Part shown: positions 35,758-48,443 of the stretch, piece by piece
How positions within the stretch are numbered: position 1 is the stretch's first letter
How the letters are laid out: each line of letters starts with the position of its first letter
Source of the DNA: Liolophura sinensis
Taxonomy: Eukaryota > Mollusca > Polyplacophora > Chitonida > Chitonidae
Assembly (NCBI RefSeq): GCF_032854445.1
Contig: NC_088301.1
Coordinates: 13,018,281 to 13,082,280, forward strand
DNA length: 64,000 nt
Reading direction: 5' to 3'
Translations under genes and position numbers: made by a program
Notes under the pieces: model-generated
Told to the model about the DNA's origin: nothing
The model's input: only the letters and a program-made list of their open reading frames with translations
The model's database searches: none

Positions 35758-38187
35758 CATCTGCCTTTGCTTGCGACTGCAGTGTTGCTGAGTCAGTTTA
35801 TCAATCTCAGACTCTCTTTCATTAAATTGCTTTACTTGAAATTGTTTTGGACAAAGAATTAGATTTTTCACATGTTCTTCTTGGCAATCTGACCTACATG
35901 TAAGGCCACTGTGAAAATATTCTTTGTTGGGCATGGCCTGACACTGTCACAAAAAGTAGCAGCCGTTGCTAGGGAATGTGACTAATAAAAAAATTGATAT
36001 TTTTTTAAAAATAGAAAGAAAAATGAAAGAAAATCAATCAAAATTCCAATGAAAACTTTACAGCTGGTCGATCAAGTTATGTCCATAACATGTACCAAGG
36101 CAGAATCTATCAGTCAGGAGTTATCCATTTTTAATTTGATCATGTATTTTCAATGATAAAAGCAGATTTTAATAATCATTACACACGTTTAAATCATATT
36201 GGATGACCTCAGGTTTTGTCAATCTAGATCATCAGTCTGAAGAGCTTGAAATATCACATTTCCTCCCTTGATACCTGAGATATCACATTTCTAAGTAAGC
36301 AAAATCATTCACATTGAGGAAATTGAAAAGTCATGTCATCATGTTCAACCAATCGGGCAATTTTTGTTCTTTAACTGGAAAGCACACCCTGTTTCCGCTA
36401 TGCTGGTGTGTATTAGCTTTATCATTGTATTTGGTTGTGTGTCTGTGTGTATGTACACAGTATCATTGTTACATTAACTTTTCTCTGAATGTAAGTTTTT
36501 TTAAAACCCTTAGCTTGAAATCATTTTCATTTGCCCAAAAGTTCCACTTAACCTAAGATTTTTTTTTCCATGTTTTTGTGTTATGCCCAGTAAAGATATT
36601 AAGGGCAGCTGAATGTAATGCTGGAAACAGCATAAAACTACCATGACTAGAAATTCTCATTGTGATCATGAGGTACATGTGTCATTATTTGTGTGCATGG
36701 GTTTTTTTGTTTTTTTTTATAGCATTGATAAGCACTGTTAAGAGATCAGCATGTACATGTTTGGTAGATCCACCAGTTTTGTATACCTGTAATTCCTGTA
36801 AGTGTTGTCATTCACAATGAGTAATCAGTATATCAGTAACTTTATGTGTAGAGTAGACTGCAGACACAGTCGTGGCCTGGCAAGGGTAATTCCCAACATT
36901 CAGACATGGACAGAAAACCAAACCGCCAACACTAAAGATCAGCACTGTGGTTGGTCAACAGCCATTTTTAGTCGTGTGGTGAAGTATTTTGAGTACCAGT
37001 ATTGTATGAATAGGGTAGAGGTTCAATTTGTTTAATACTACACGGAAGGGATTCATAAAGCAATCTATCCAGCACATGTTGGATACATGCATGTATATTG
37101 TCAAAAGTGAGTTAAAATCAACATCAGGAAAACTTCTGTGCTGTGTCTTTTATTGAGGCAGCGTATTAAAGGTTTGGTGTCCAGATTTACCTACTGGTCC
37201 TAATTATAAAGATTATAACCTGTTTGAACAGTGTGTTACCAGGGGAGCATCTGAGAGACGTAATAATGACTTTAAATTCACCGAAAACAGTAGATTTACT
37301 GCCCAAGCCTATCTCCAGCCAGCAGGCCAGTACGGCTCAGTGGGTAACGTCTTGGCCGACCCAAGTCCAGCTGGCCTATATACCTTTGGAATTTGTATCA
37401 AAACGATGCCATTTTCGAGATGGATGCTAGCTGCACAGAAGTAAATATAGTCGTATCAATTTGAACCCATAGTCGACCATGTCATTCAAATGTATGGCAC
37501 TGACATATCTGGCCAGGCTTTAGATTGTGAGTTTTCCGACTTTGAATTTGGCCTTTGTGCAGGTATTTCCAGCCGCACTAGCAATGTACTTCCTGATAAG
37601 CTATAGTTTTATCCTGTGTTACACTGTACATTCCCATGTGTTAACTTTTCAAAATAAATATCATTCTATTCCTCGTTGGATTCTAAATTCATATATTAAG
37701 GGCATGTAGTCGCATACAATATAAATGCATTCACGAAGCGAACATTGGTGTTAGTGTACACAAATTTAGCCTCTATCAGTTTTCAGTTCAGTTCTTAGTA
37801 TTTTATACTGTGTGCAGGTGCCATTGTTGAAATTCAGCTGTATTCCTCTTGTACATGTAGCTTTTTCTACATGACGAGAGCCCATACCTCTGTTTTGGGT
37901 GGATATACACTGAAGTAAATGGCGAAGCTCTGACAGCTTGTAAAGGTTGGACTTGTAGGACGTAATTCTGCAGAGACTTGAGACGTGTTGGCGGAAAAAA
38001 TGCATAAAATCAAGCCATGTTAATCAAGCCAATGTGCAGTTTTTCAGTATTTTTTTTACACTCATTTTAACAACAGATACATTGGTAGCTAATTGTGAAT
38101 AAATGATAAATCTGGACAGTAATCCTTTAAGAATGAGATACATGTATACATATGCTATATGAAGTATATGTGGTTGTATGTATACTA
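35758..38187. other. Inferred intron 1 sequence
   Basis: AT-rich, with scattered poly-T on the plus strand and no recognised exon. A patch at 37317-37375 (CGGCTCAGTGGGTAACGTC, then CCCAAGTCCAGC) looks faintly like a tRNA-type SINE head, but no body follows. Confidence 0.45.
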
Positions 38188-38528
38188 AAGAAGAAAACTA
38201 GTTGTTTTTTCTCTTTCAGATTTTCACCTCTTTGATACCCACCCTATCTCCCGGTCTTCTGCAGTATACGCACTGTGTTGTACAATATAATAGATGTCAT
38301 GTGATACATTCGTAGATGTAAACTGGTAAATAGCCTTCGCCCTGCCTGTACATTATGTATGTACTTAGCCTTATGGCATTACATACTACCGGTATCATAT
38401 ATTAATAACTGCTATATAATAAAATGAAAAAAAAAAAAAAAAATGCAGACTTGGATAACAAGTTAAATCAAAAACAGCTATAAACAAAACAACAATAGAG
38501 ATCCACACTGATAAAACTGTCAATTTTA
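38188..38528 (+). repeat. Duplicated segment, copy 1 (empty site)
   Basis: About 340 bp starting at AGAAGAAAACTAGTTG and ending near ACTGTCAATTTTAA. It matches 40443-40529 plus 40881-41155 along most of its length, with shared blocks such as ATGTGATACATTCGTA and CCTTATGGCATTACAT. The copy lacks the SINE-B present in its partner. Confidence 0.9.
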
Positions 38529-39589
38529 ATCTGGACACAAATCCTTTAGGAATGAGATACATGTATCATTTTTTTTTTTTTTCTGTGCAATGTCATTTGT
38601 ACTATGTTAAAGTTGTCCATGTGATATGAGTACAATAGTTTACGGAAATTTTCGCATTTTTCCCCCACATTTCAGTATGAGATTGGTTTTCGCCTCGAAT
38701 AAATACAAATAGTTTTTCTTTCCATATTGTTAAGGTTTTTACCCATCACCATCCAGCATGTCAAGCATACGGGTGGATAACTGTTGGTCGTAGAATGTTC
38801 GTTGGCTATAGTATACTTCTAACCCTCAAGACGAGGTGTAGGCACGTAGCCAATTTTGCTGTGCAGTGTATAACCACACTTACACAACACAGGCAGCCAG
38901 CTTTGGTTTGCATGTACCATGCAGCATACAAGTCACACACTGGAGAATGTTACACAAGATTTCTTTCTGATTATTGATTCCAACTGGTCAGTCAGCAGGG
39001 AAGCACATGACTGACCAACCCTGGCCCTGAGGCATTTCTCTGTCACTGACAACCTCTACTAGTACAATACTTTTGGGGTTTGTGCCAGGCAAGCGATCCA
39101 CATTGCTGACACGGTTCTTCTACCTACTGGTAGGTAAATGTCCCAAGAGCTGTTGGACACCATCAACCTCTGATCATACAGTACCACAGCATTGCATAAT
39201 GTAGAAATAATTATATATGGGTATAGCTAAAGCCACTCTTTGAAAATCTGGATGTTGTGACACACCTTGTTCTAGCCAATGTATGCATGTCTGTTTAGAA
39301 TTACATTCATTCTACTATGCTAATTGTACATATACATATTCTTGTGTGCATGTGTTTATGTATGTTCATTGTATGTTGTCCCTCTAAGCCAACTACTAAT
39401 GCAGTCTGATCTCTTTGGATTTACCTGTATATATGTGTAAGTAGAAAATATTCCAAAGGGTAAAGTCCAGTTAAATTTATTATCTCTACACCAAGTACAG
39501 GTACATACACGTAAATGTACTTGTGTAATCATTTAAGTTAAATTGCTCTTCAGATATATCTATGAGTGTTTCGTGCACTGTTACGAAAA
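38529..39589. other. Inferred intron sequence
   Basis: 38529-38567 partly repeats 38108-38150 (ATGAGATACATGTAT preceded by 'aatccttta'). No exon recognised. Confidence 0.45.
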
Positions 39590-39773
39590 GAGCTGGCTTT
39601 CTCTCCACGGGTACCCAAGAAGGAAGTCAGTGCTCAACCTATGGGCGGTTGTGGGGTTCCCCCTAGGCTCTGCACGGTTAAATTCCTCCTTTGATAATGC
39701 TGACTGCCATCATATATGTGAAATATTCTCGAGTATGTCATAAAACACCAATGAAATAAATGAAATAAAGAAA
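39590..39773 (+). mobile_element. SINE-A copy, diverged
   Basis: It has CTTTCTCTCCACGGGTACC, GCGGTTGTGGGGTTCC, CTGACTGCCATCATATATG and GAGTATGTCATAAAACACC, with an AAATAAATGAAATAAAG tail. Confidence 0.85.
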
Positions 39774-40442
39774 TATTACAGGTTCATGTTCATGTCTATC
39801 GAAACATGTATACATGGATACTTTTAGATGCACATGTACACTGTACATGTAAGCAATCAGAATGGTTTACCTGTAATTTACATGCAGGGCTAGGGTGAAA
39901 TTCTTATACATGCACATATGTATATAATAATAATAATATGTGTATTTGAAAGCGATCTGCTATAGATTATTTTTTCTTCTTCTGACATACTACTTCTGAA
40001 TTGAGGTGATCGATCAGCCTCAAAATGTGTGTATGATGTCAGTGTGTAGACCTGATATTAAATAATGTGAAGGTTACTGTAATCTACGTTCTTGGTTTTT
40101 TTTCTCCTTTCAGACTTGCCGAATGATTGGTGTTTTATGGGTCTGACAGATGAACTTTAACCTTTTGTGAGGTTTGACAGATACACCTTTATGTACATTA
40201 CTCAGCAAGACTTAAACAATGTGAGTACTTGAATACGGGTAAGCTACAGTATTTATTTAGATACTATATGCCTTGAGACATCAATGAAATACATAAATAA
40301 ATAAAAGTATGTTCATGAATAAATCCGATTGTTGTTTTGCCAGTGAATGTTCTTTCATTTTTGACTCTTAACTCTTACCCAGGATGCATTCCGCATCAAA
40401 AAATCTCCTTTATTATGAAGTATCCTACAGTTAATTGGTACA

Positions 40443-41155
40443 GGAGAAGAAAAACGGTTGTTTTTTTCTTTCACATTTTCACATCTTTGATACCCAGCCT
40501 AACTCCCTGCCTTCTACTGTATATGTGTATTAGCGGGAATGGCATAGTTGGTGGAGCGTCCGCTTCAGGGAAGGTAGATCTGTGGTTAATACTTGGTGGG
40601 GTCACACCTAAGATCTTAAAAGAGGGAGTTGTAGCTTCCCCGCTTGGCGTTTAGCATGAAGGAGTTAGTGCAACAACTGGTTGACCCGTATAAGTATAAT
40701 GGCTCGGGTGGGGTGTCTTACTTGCCTTGGGTAAGTCTTCTTGGTGAAGTAACACAAAGGTGCGGGGGAAATTTGTCCTGAACGTGGAGGCACATTACAC
40801 GTGGATACACACTAAGGACTCTTCATTGTCATATGCTTGAAATATTAAGCAGGAAGTTGTACTCAAAGCCCTCACTCGTGCTACTGTATATGCGTACTAT
40901 GTTATATAATACAATAGACGTGTCATGTGATACATTCGTACATGTGAATAGGTAAATTGCCTTCACCTTGCCTGTACATTATGTATGTACTTAGCCTTAT
41001 GGCATTACATTCTACCTGGATTCATGTTTGAATAACTGCTATATAATAAAACAAAAAAAGAAGAGTAGGAAAATAAGTAAATTTGGAGACCATGTTAAAA
41101 AAAAAACAGCTATAAACAACAATGGAGATCCACACTGACAAAACCCTCAACTTTA
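40443..41155 (+). repeat. Duplicated segment, copy 2, split by SINE-B
   Basis: The left part (40443-40529) and right part (40881-41155) together align to 38188-38528. The 351-bp gap is exactly the SINE-B at 40530-40880 plus one copy of its target-site duplication. Confidence 0.9.
40530..40880 (+). mobile_element. SINE-B full-length copy in a known empty site
   Basis: The tRNA-like head (TGGCATAGTTGGTGGAGCG) precedes the SINE-B body; the 3' end is degraded (CTCAAAGCCCTCACTC). CTACTGTATATGTGTA (40514-40529) and CTACTGTATATGCGTA (40881-40896) flank it, differing at one base. The paralogous site in copy 1 (CTGCAGTATACGCACT) has the sequence only once. Confidence 0.95.
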
Positions 41156-43322
41156 AGTGACTGAGGAGGCCATTCAACACCTGGATAGTGTCTAGGATGG
41201 TACTATTTTTAATACAGATGAGAGCTTATACAATGGTAGCATGCCATAGGCAGACAGTCTCCAAAGAGCATTGGTTGTCAAGTGTAACATTACACTGTCA
41301 TATTTTAACCTGCTTATGTCTCTCCAAGTATCCTTCCTAGATTGGCATAGCACATTTGGGTACAGACCAGTTGGTGTGTATGAGAACAAGGGCAACATCG
41401 TCAGCCCTTATGGTCTGATTTTAGGTCGTTTCTAGTCAGCAGGTGCTATCAGTTTATCTATCTAATTTTCTACACTGACTTACACCCATGCGTACATTCT
41501 GGGATATAGCACAATAGTCAGTTACACTGGCCCCATTGTAGCACAGATATATGAAGGTGCCAATAGGATCACTAGAACAATCACCATTTAGAATTTCTAA
41601 GGTTAAAATTTTGCACAATCTAAGAAATGTTTTCCCCCGAATAAATTAATAGTTGTGTCCTGTGATCCCGTCACAGTCGGATTCATCTTCTAGACGGATG
41701 TCTTGTATGTTAAAAGGATTTGTGCGGTACACTGGTTGTCGGTTACCTAATTGAGCGCTGAGGTGTCCCCCATGTAGGTTGCTGGTTCAGGACCTACAAT
41801 GTATGTCACTCAAAAGATCCAATACAACAAGTTGCAAAATGGCGATACTGTTTGTCTCCTGGAAGTTGTTATAGCAGCTTGCGCCTTATGGTGGAACATA
41901 CACTGGACCCGAAAGAAGCTCGGTTTCGATTAACAAAACATGGTTACTAACATTAAAGAAAATACTGAACTGATGTTTTTTTACTACTTCAAAAAAAACT
42001 AGAGATAGACGGACTTAGTTATTAGCCCTTTAGTCTTCCAAAATATACACCGCCAGTCTGTCCAAACGTAAGAGACATGCCCATGGCTAATGATAGCTGC
42101 TCGTATCTGGGTCGGATCGCTTATCAGCCAAAGTCCTAACACTGTGTGATTGATTTCCTGATGTAAACAAACCAGTGACACGTGGTTTCCTCAAAGACAA
42201 CAAGCTTTCCTCCTTTGTAGTACCTGAACTAGCCCTAGTCCTTTAAGACCGGAGTTTACCCCTCTGTCGGTGTCAGATCATCAGAGACTCCAATATTTCT
42301 TTCCTTCAGTTTGTCGTGTGAATTTAGGGCTTCCATTTTGTCATCTCATTGGGGAACTTGCAAATTATATTACTGCTGGATTTTCTACCTAGTCTATGAA
42401 TTATGTTCTGCTCTGTGAGAGCTTTGCCAGGAAGCACCTCATTGAAGGTTTCTGTGATCAGCCTCTTACGTGCCTCTTACAGTATATATATATATGTATT
42501 GTGATCTGTTTCAGGTGTACCGTAGAACAATAGATTGTCACGATGTGAAAGGCTTTGAGTTTGTCTAACTCGTTGTGGAATTTTTCTAGACTATCACTTT
42601 CCTCTTGTGATGCTACTTTTTTCGCTTAAATGGTCGACATCTAGGTGAAGAGTGTCCTGTGTTTCCTTTATGTCCCGCAAGCTCTCTTTGACTTAAGACA
42701 GTGATACGGACATTGATCTTGATTCTCGTTTCACTTCTGCTGTGTCCCTGGTGACATCTTCTCTAAGTTTCTGAATTTCTGCTAACACAGCTTTCAGGAA
42801 AGGGGATTGGGGGAGGTCCTGGGTTAGCCTCAACATCCCCACACAAGGTGAGGTCTAGACAGGCAAAGAGCGTGGGTGGACAGGTGGTTAGTTAAGAGGA
42901 TGGACACAGGTGCATGTCTTGCTGACCTGGTGTATGAACTGACCACTATATGCCAAATAAATGCCGTAGGATTCAAAATACCCACAATTTGACCCCCACA
43001 TGGTGATATCGACCATCGTTCATAAAAATTACACAAAGACTGCAGAGTTCACTTACACAGCAGTAGAAAACCGCTTTTGGTTAGGACCTACGAAAAGCAC
43101 TACCTCAACCTACGCACATGAGCAATGAATATTCATGCTGATTTTTGCTGATTCCTAAAGTATAAAATACTAAGGCTATGCATATTTTTTATATTTTTAA
43201 TGGATTAAATTTGCTTTCTTTTCACCTCCAGCACTTTAGTCATGTGACCAAAGAGTGTACTGATGATTGGCTCGAGGCAGCTGTGACATCACTGCAAATC
43301 TATGAATTCTTGGTGTTGCTTG
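41156..43322. other. Inferred intron sequence, nothing recognised
   Basis: No exon or element I can classify. A short (TA)n lies at 42484-42497. Confidence 0.45.
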
Positions 43323-44203
43323 TGTCTGAATGAATATTTGGTGATACTGTGTACATGTGTGTGAATGGGTACTTGATGATACATGTTTTTGAATTAATAC
43401 TTGATGATACATGTGTTTGAATGGATACTTGATGATACATATTTGTGAATGGATACTTGGCGATACATCAGACTGTCTGAATGAATACTTGATAATACAT
43501 GGGTTTGAATGAACACTAGGTTATACACGGGACTTTCTGAATGAATACTCAGTGAGACATGGGACTGTGAAAGAATACTTGGTGATACCTGGGACGGTCT
43601 GAATGAATACTGGATAATACATGTGTCTGAGTGAACACTTTGTGATGCATGTGTCTGAATGAATACTTGGTGATACATTTGTCTAAACAAAAACTTGGTG
43701 ATACATGGGGCTGTCTAAATGAATACTTGGTGATACAGGGGAATGTCTGAATGAACACTTGGTGATACATGGGACTGTCTGAATGAACACTTGGTGATAC
43801 ATGGGACTGTCTGAATGAACACTTGGTGATACATGGGACTGTCTGAATGAACACTTGGTAATACATGGGACTGTCTGAATGAACACTTGGTGATACATGG
43901 GACTGTCTGAATGAACACTTGGTGATACATGGGACTGTCTGAATGAACACTTGGTGATACATGGGCCTGTCTGAATGAACACTTCTTGATACGTATGACT
44001 GAATGAACACTTGGTGATACATGGGACTGTCTTTATGAATAATTGGTGATACTTGGGACTGTCTTGATGAATAATTGGTGATACAAATGTCTCTTAATGA
44101 ACACTTGGTAATACCTGTGTCTGAATGAATACTTGGTGATACATGGGAATGTCTGAATGATTGTTTGGTGATACTCGTGTCTAAATGAGGACTTGGTGAC
44201 ATG
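43323..44203. repeat. 32-bp minisatellite, about 27 units
   Basis: The 32-bp unit is TGAATGAACACTTGGTGATA followed by CATGGGACTGTC. The core at about 43740-43985 holds seven or eight nearly identical units; the edges are degenerate. As with the array at the window start, the unit length is not a multiple of three and it is stop-poor on the minus strand, so minus ORFs of 71-217 residues with a 32-residue period appear. They are not genes. Confidence 0.95.
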
Positions 44204-45020
44204 AAGTATGCATATGGAATTTGATAGTTTTGTTTTAGATCATTAACATTTATTACACATTGGTAAATTCTTCAAAACAAAGATTTAATAACACAGCATA
44301 AATTATTAGAAAATTAGCCATTTGAGCAAAGCATGAATTAAGGGTCTGGAACTTGAAACAGTGATAATGTCTTATCTCTTCATTTCTTCCATGTTTCCCT
44401 TACCATGAAGAAGACGAAAGATTGAGAATGTTCCTGTGACATTTACCTGCTCTGTGTCAAAGCTAGAATGTCTGGAACTTCAGACGTAAGTACATGCACC
44501 TGTAGCCCCACTGTAGTCCTGTATGCAGTACACTTTTTCTATACTGATTCACTACTATAGCTTAAACCCCTAGCACACCTAAGTCTATACACACCAGTGA
44601 TTTATTACAGTGTACACTGTTGATCCATTTATAGTTTTGTTTCCATACTTTGCCAGGTACAAAAGTTAACATCTCTAACCAAAAAAGTGATACCAGACCG
44701 ACAGGTAAACAGAAAGTAAGAGTTGTTTCAGATTTAGTAAGCAACAAGTCAGTACAGGAAGTGGCTACTCACTCTAACTTTGTAAAACATCTGTGTACAA
44801 AACCTGTACATTGAATTTATTTCCAGCTGAAATCTGAATTGCGTTTTGAAGTTTGAATTTCAAGTCATCAGATGTTGATACTTTTGCATTCATGCCATTC
44901 TTGTCCCATGCTCATTTAAGTTTCTGTACTCGTCAAGGAACCATTGTTTCATTGTTATTTTACCAAAGTATGTTTAAAGCTGAAAAGACTCTGTTCAAAT
45001 CATTGCCTATACCCTTGGTG
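44204..45020. other. Inferred intron sequence, nothing recognised
   Basis: No exon or repeat identified. Confidence 0.45.
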
Positions 45021-45155
45021 ATTGATTTATTTATTTATTTATATGATTGGTGCTTTATGCAGTACTCAAGAATATTTTACTTATACAACGGTGGCCAACA
45101 TTATGGTGGGAGGTAACTGGGCAGAACCCATGACCATCTGCAGGTTGCTGACAGA
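45021..45155 (-). mobile_element. SINE-A copy, minus strand, head-truncated
   Basis: It has the ATTTATTTATTTATTTATAT tail, GGTGCTTTATGCAGTACTC, ACAACGGTGGCCAACATTAT and CATCTGCAGGTTGCTGACAG. A SINE-C copy starts directly after it. Confidence 0.86.
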
Positions 45156-45406
45156 CCCCTTGGTCATTGAGGTTGTGTGTTCAAGTCCCACTCTCAGTCA
45201 CTCAGGTCTGATCTTGCACTAGTGAAAGTGTCTTTAATTCTACGATGGCATCGGGTGCTTATGAAGGGCTAATTTCTCTTGTCAAAGATTTGGGGTTTGC
45301 CCTGTAAACTGCTCGCTCATATAAAACTGACCGCCATTATCATGATTGTACATATATACGTGACAGATTTTGGGTATGATGATAACCAAGAATGAAATAA
45401 AAAAAT
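45153..45406 (+). mobile_element. SINE-C copy with tRNA-like head
   Basis: It begins ACAGACCCCTTGGTC, carries a B box GTGTTCAAGTCCC (about 45178-45190) and the body GATTTGGGGTTTGCCC / CATATAAAACTGACCGCC, and ends in an A-rich tail. The copy at 49597 aligns over its whole length and shows that SINE-C is also tRNA-derived. Confidence 0.72.
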
Positions 45407-46002
45407 ACACAAAGGAGGCATAATTTCTAAGAACTATCACTGAGATAGGTTTTCACTGAAACTGGTTTTCCCCTATGATAAAGGCCACAAAACATACAGG
45501 AATTGATGTAGAGGCAAGAACATCACACATGTATGGGTTGAAAGAAGACAGCTACGTTTTGCGCAGGAATACTTCCTGAGTCCAATTTGTGTAGTGGCAT
45601 GGATTATCCTGGACAGATTTCTAAATGTGAGAAAATTCAAAATGGGAGCCTTCCAAAACAATAAGATATTTTTCCAACTCTATGAGATATTCTGTAATTT
45701 TAATGAGATATCGATTCCAAATTTTGTCAGATTTATTTGTTTTATCATTCAGTCAGTATCTACCACAAACAAGAATCTTTCTGCTGTGTTTTCGCTTCCT
45801 GTACAACGTTTTGAAGATTTTTCCCAGCAGGTGGAGCTGGTATAGCTTTTAGATGCTCATTTGAGGAAACGTGCCATGTTATGGTGGTTGTGTTAAATTA
45901 ATTGGTTCACTCATGCTGTTCGCCAGCTGGTGTCTCAGATCTATGCAGTGACGGTCAGTGAGCAAAACATTTCATTTTTTTTTTTTTTTGGTCATATTTT
46001 AG

Positions 46003-46372
46003 CAAGACATTGAAACCCAAAGCACCTGAAACGTCACACTTCTCGAAATTGAAGTTGTGGTCAATGTGGAGGTCTGTTCTTCGTTGGTATCGCTGTGTCC
46101 TGCCTCCTCCTGTTCAGCATGATCGGATTTCTCGTGGTTGGCATTTCCACTGGAAGAAACTTCTGTTAATACTTTTTGTAGCTGGCAAGGGTTTGGAAGG
46201 GAACTTTTTCAGCGGCATTTTAGCAAACAAATGGTCAAGTGAACGAATGTACTTCCAAGGACTTATTGAAGATCACTGCAAATGCCTTACTCTCAAAATG
46301 CGTGAAGCGATGAAGTTGAAAAACGCAAGAAGCTATAGAATTTTTAAAAAAATTACGGATGGCACACAATGA
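46003..46372 (+). other. Candidate exon or ORF with strong acceptor, function unknown
   Basis: A long poly-T tract and ATTTTAG (AG at 46001-46002) form a strong 3' splice acceptor. The frame after it is open for about 122 codons to TGA at 46370-46372. The product would be basic, with a hydrophobic KKLLLILFVAG segment; I recognise no family. Upstream 45594-45845 is also open, in another frame. It could be an alternative 5' exon of the p85-like gene, a decayed element, or chance, since a few ORFs this long are expected here. Confidence 0.22.
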
Positions 46373-46575
46373 GATTTTTTATCACGCCACAAAAAAGTTT
46401 ATGACATTTCCACAAACCATGCCAGAAACGCGTCCAAAGTATACCCCTGAGTGGGTTACTGGAAAGTACATGTACACATTGTTTTGCATTGGCCTCAAAG
46501 CAACTTCCTAGGGCTTCAATTGTTCCCTATTTGCATATGTTTCATAATATAAATTGCACACATCTTGTTTCACAG

Positions 46576-46661
46576 GTATTGCACCATCTTGTGAGCAGAA
46601 AAAGAGACGTGCACCAAAGGATTGGATGTGATTGAGCCTAGGTGAAAAAGATTCCATCAGT
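46576..46661 (+). other. 5' UTR part of the SH3 exon
   Basis: A pyrimidine-rich CATCTTGTTTCACAG acceptor ends at 46575. The exon then has an in-frame stop (TGA, 46629-46631) before the ATG at 46662. This fixes the translation start within the exon and supports a spliced non-coding leader upstream. Confidence 0.6.
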
Positions 46662-46986
46662 ATGTCTCACATTGCAGAGGATGTGTTCATCTACCAGGCG
46701 CGGCAGCAGTTTTGCCCCACCCCCACCGAGCAACAGCAGCACTGTATTCCCATCGACCCAGGGGATAGGCTAGAAGTAAGCACAGACAGCGCCGGAGACA
46801 TGACTTCCATCGAGGAGCCACAGGGCTGGGTCATGGGGTGTAACCGCACCAAAAACCTCACTGGCTACTTCCCAGGCAGCATGTTGAAATATGTTGGGCG
46901 GGACACAAGCTTCAATGGGCCACAGAACTGTAACAGATCACAGAGCGACAACGACGACTCGGGCTACGCAGGCACACCTGGAGGAG
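46662..46986 (+). CDS. PIK3R1: First coding exon of p85-like PI3-kinase regulatory subunit (SH3 domain)
   Basis: It encodes 108 residues plus one base, ending at donor GAG followed by GTAAGT (46987). Residues about 8-79 form an SH3 domain. A weakened ALYDY-like strand lies at 8-16, an acidic/diverging segment at 32-40 (DPGDRLEVS), a long insertion of about 14 residues at 41-54, the conserved Trp in QGWVMG (54-59), and GYFPGSMLKYVG (68-79) for the FPxxYV block. The long n-Src-loop insertion and GW...G.FP...Y(I/V)G spacing are known features of the p85 regulatory subunit of class IA PI3-kinase. That subunit binds p110 and couples it to phosphotyrosine receptors at the membrane. Residues 80-108 are a polar, Ser/Asn-rich linker. 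RhoGAP-like, SH2 and inter-SH2 exons are not in the window. Another SH3 adaptor is possible but less likely. Confidence 0.65.
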
Positions 46987-48138
46987 GTAAGTCTGGCTCT
47001 CAGTAATTCATCATACCTATACAATGTCCAAACAGCTTCTTTTGAGTTATTTCTTCTGTGTTCGTCTACCATGGCGACACTTAAATCTGAGGCTGCCTGT
47101 ATGTTTTATTTTCATATGCCCACTGCCATTAGGCGGGTTGTATTATGTTATAGCGATTTTGTCTGTCTGTCTGCCCGTATTCATGTCCAGGCTATATCTC
47201 CAAATGATTTCCATGTGCAGTTTTATCTTCTGGTTAATGCATAGATATAGATGTGATCATGCTTCATATATACCTTCATACATGTACAAGATTACTAGTT
47301 AATACAAAACCTGTCATCAACACCTATGAATGAACCTCCCTCAGAGGTTATACTCCTTACAGTACTGTGCTGGTATTCTTTTATGTATTTTACAACAAAT
47401 CTATTTATTTGGGCGCATATTGTGGTCACCTGAACTCTACCAATATCATGAAAAGTGTGGAAGCTTCTGCTCTTCATGTATACAGGGATACATACAGTCA
47501 GGTGTCATAGCTTTAACATTTGTGACAAAATAACTGAAGACTACAGTTTTAGGGGAGAATATGAATTACACGTCTGAATATTTGAGGACAAAAATTTTGG
47601 GTTCCCAGACCTGGTTGTTAGCATCAAATTAACTGTAGATACGTGTACTTACCTGCCTGCACAACAAAGTTATTGTAGTCCCGTATTTGTAAGGGTATGT
47701 CTTGAACACTGTCGTTTTGAATAAGATTTTGTTGTTCATGTATGTCATGACATCTCTCCTGTTTGCAGTATTAACTCCTTTCATTTGTTAAAAAATCTAT
47801 TCTTTAATCTCAGTTTATTATTAACTTTAGTTCTGACTGTAGTTCCATTATTTGTGTAAGGATGCAGTCCATGGTGCAGGTATACCAGCGTAAGGTGTGG
47901 GTTGTAATTGTTTGACCATATACATGTCTTAATGCATGATTACCGAAATCTTACAGTGACTTATTTTGACTTCTATCCTGATCATTTTTTGATTTGTATT
48001 GTATTTTCCACACTGTTTCTCCCATTTCATTTATGCCTTCAAGACTAAAGGGTTACATGCACATATTTCAGGGGAGATAAATTTGTTGCAAAATTTATTC
48101 TAAGGGAGATAACTATGGGAAATGAGCTTACACAATTA
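46987..48138. other. Inferred intron 2 sequence
   Basis: It begins with the GTAAGT donor. No further exon recognised; ORFs of 92-117 codons just after the donor read through the splice site or out of frame. Confidence 0.5.
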
Positions 48139-48340
48139 CAGTTAAACCTGTACCTACGGCCACCTGTAATCAGCGTCCATCTGCCGTAAGCGGCCACTCT
48201 CTGCCTCGACCAAACAATTTTCCATGTTAAACGACCTGTAATATGCAGACACCTGTCCAACGCGTCCAGCGGCCAATATATTTTGCCACCAAATTCAAAA
48301 TCAGCCTGTCCTGAGCGGCCGAGAATTTCAACAGTAATGA
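48139..48340. mobile_element. DNA-transposon terminal region, Tc1/mariner-pogo type (tentative)
   Basis: CAGTTAAACCTGTACC, preceded by TA, resembles the termini of pogo/Tigger-like DNA transposons (CAGT..AACCT start, TA target site). It is followed by repeated CGGCCAC/GCGGCC words (48157, 48190, 48270, 48317). No matching opposite terminus is found within 1 kb, so this is a fragment or solo end. Confidence 0.45.
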
Positions 48341-48443
48341 TGATTGCCGCATCGGACATTCAAAAATTTCAAAATGGTGACCACCCGACTTCAGTAGTTT
48401 TTGTAGTGATTAAAAGTTACAACCTGCCACTTTGTGATGAGAA

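Noticed and set aside
37317-37375. Additional SINE with tRNA-like head
   Set aside because: Only a loose A/B-box-like arrangement; no shared body with other copies.
43394-44202. 217-codon minus ORF and overlapping 98-99 codon ORFs
   Set aside because: Products of the 32-bp tandem repeat read in three frames.
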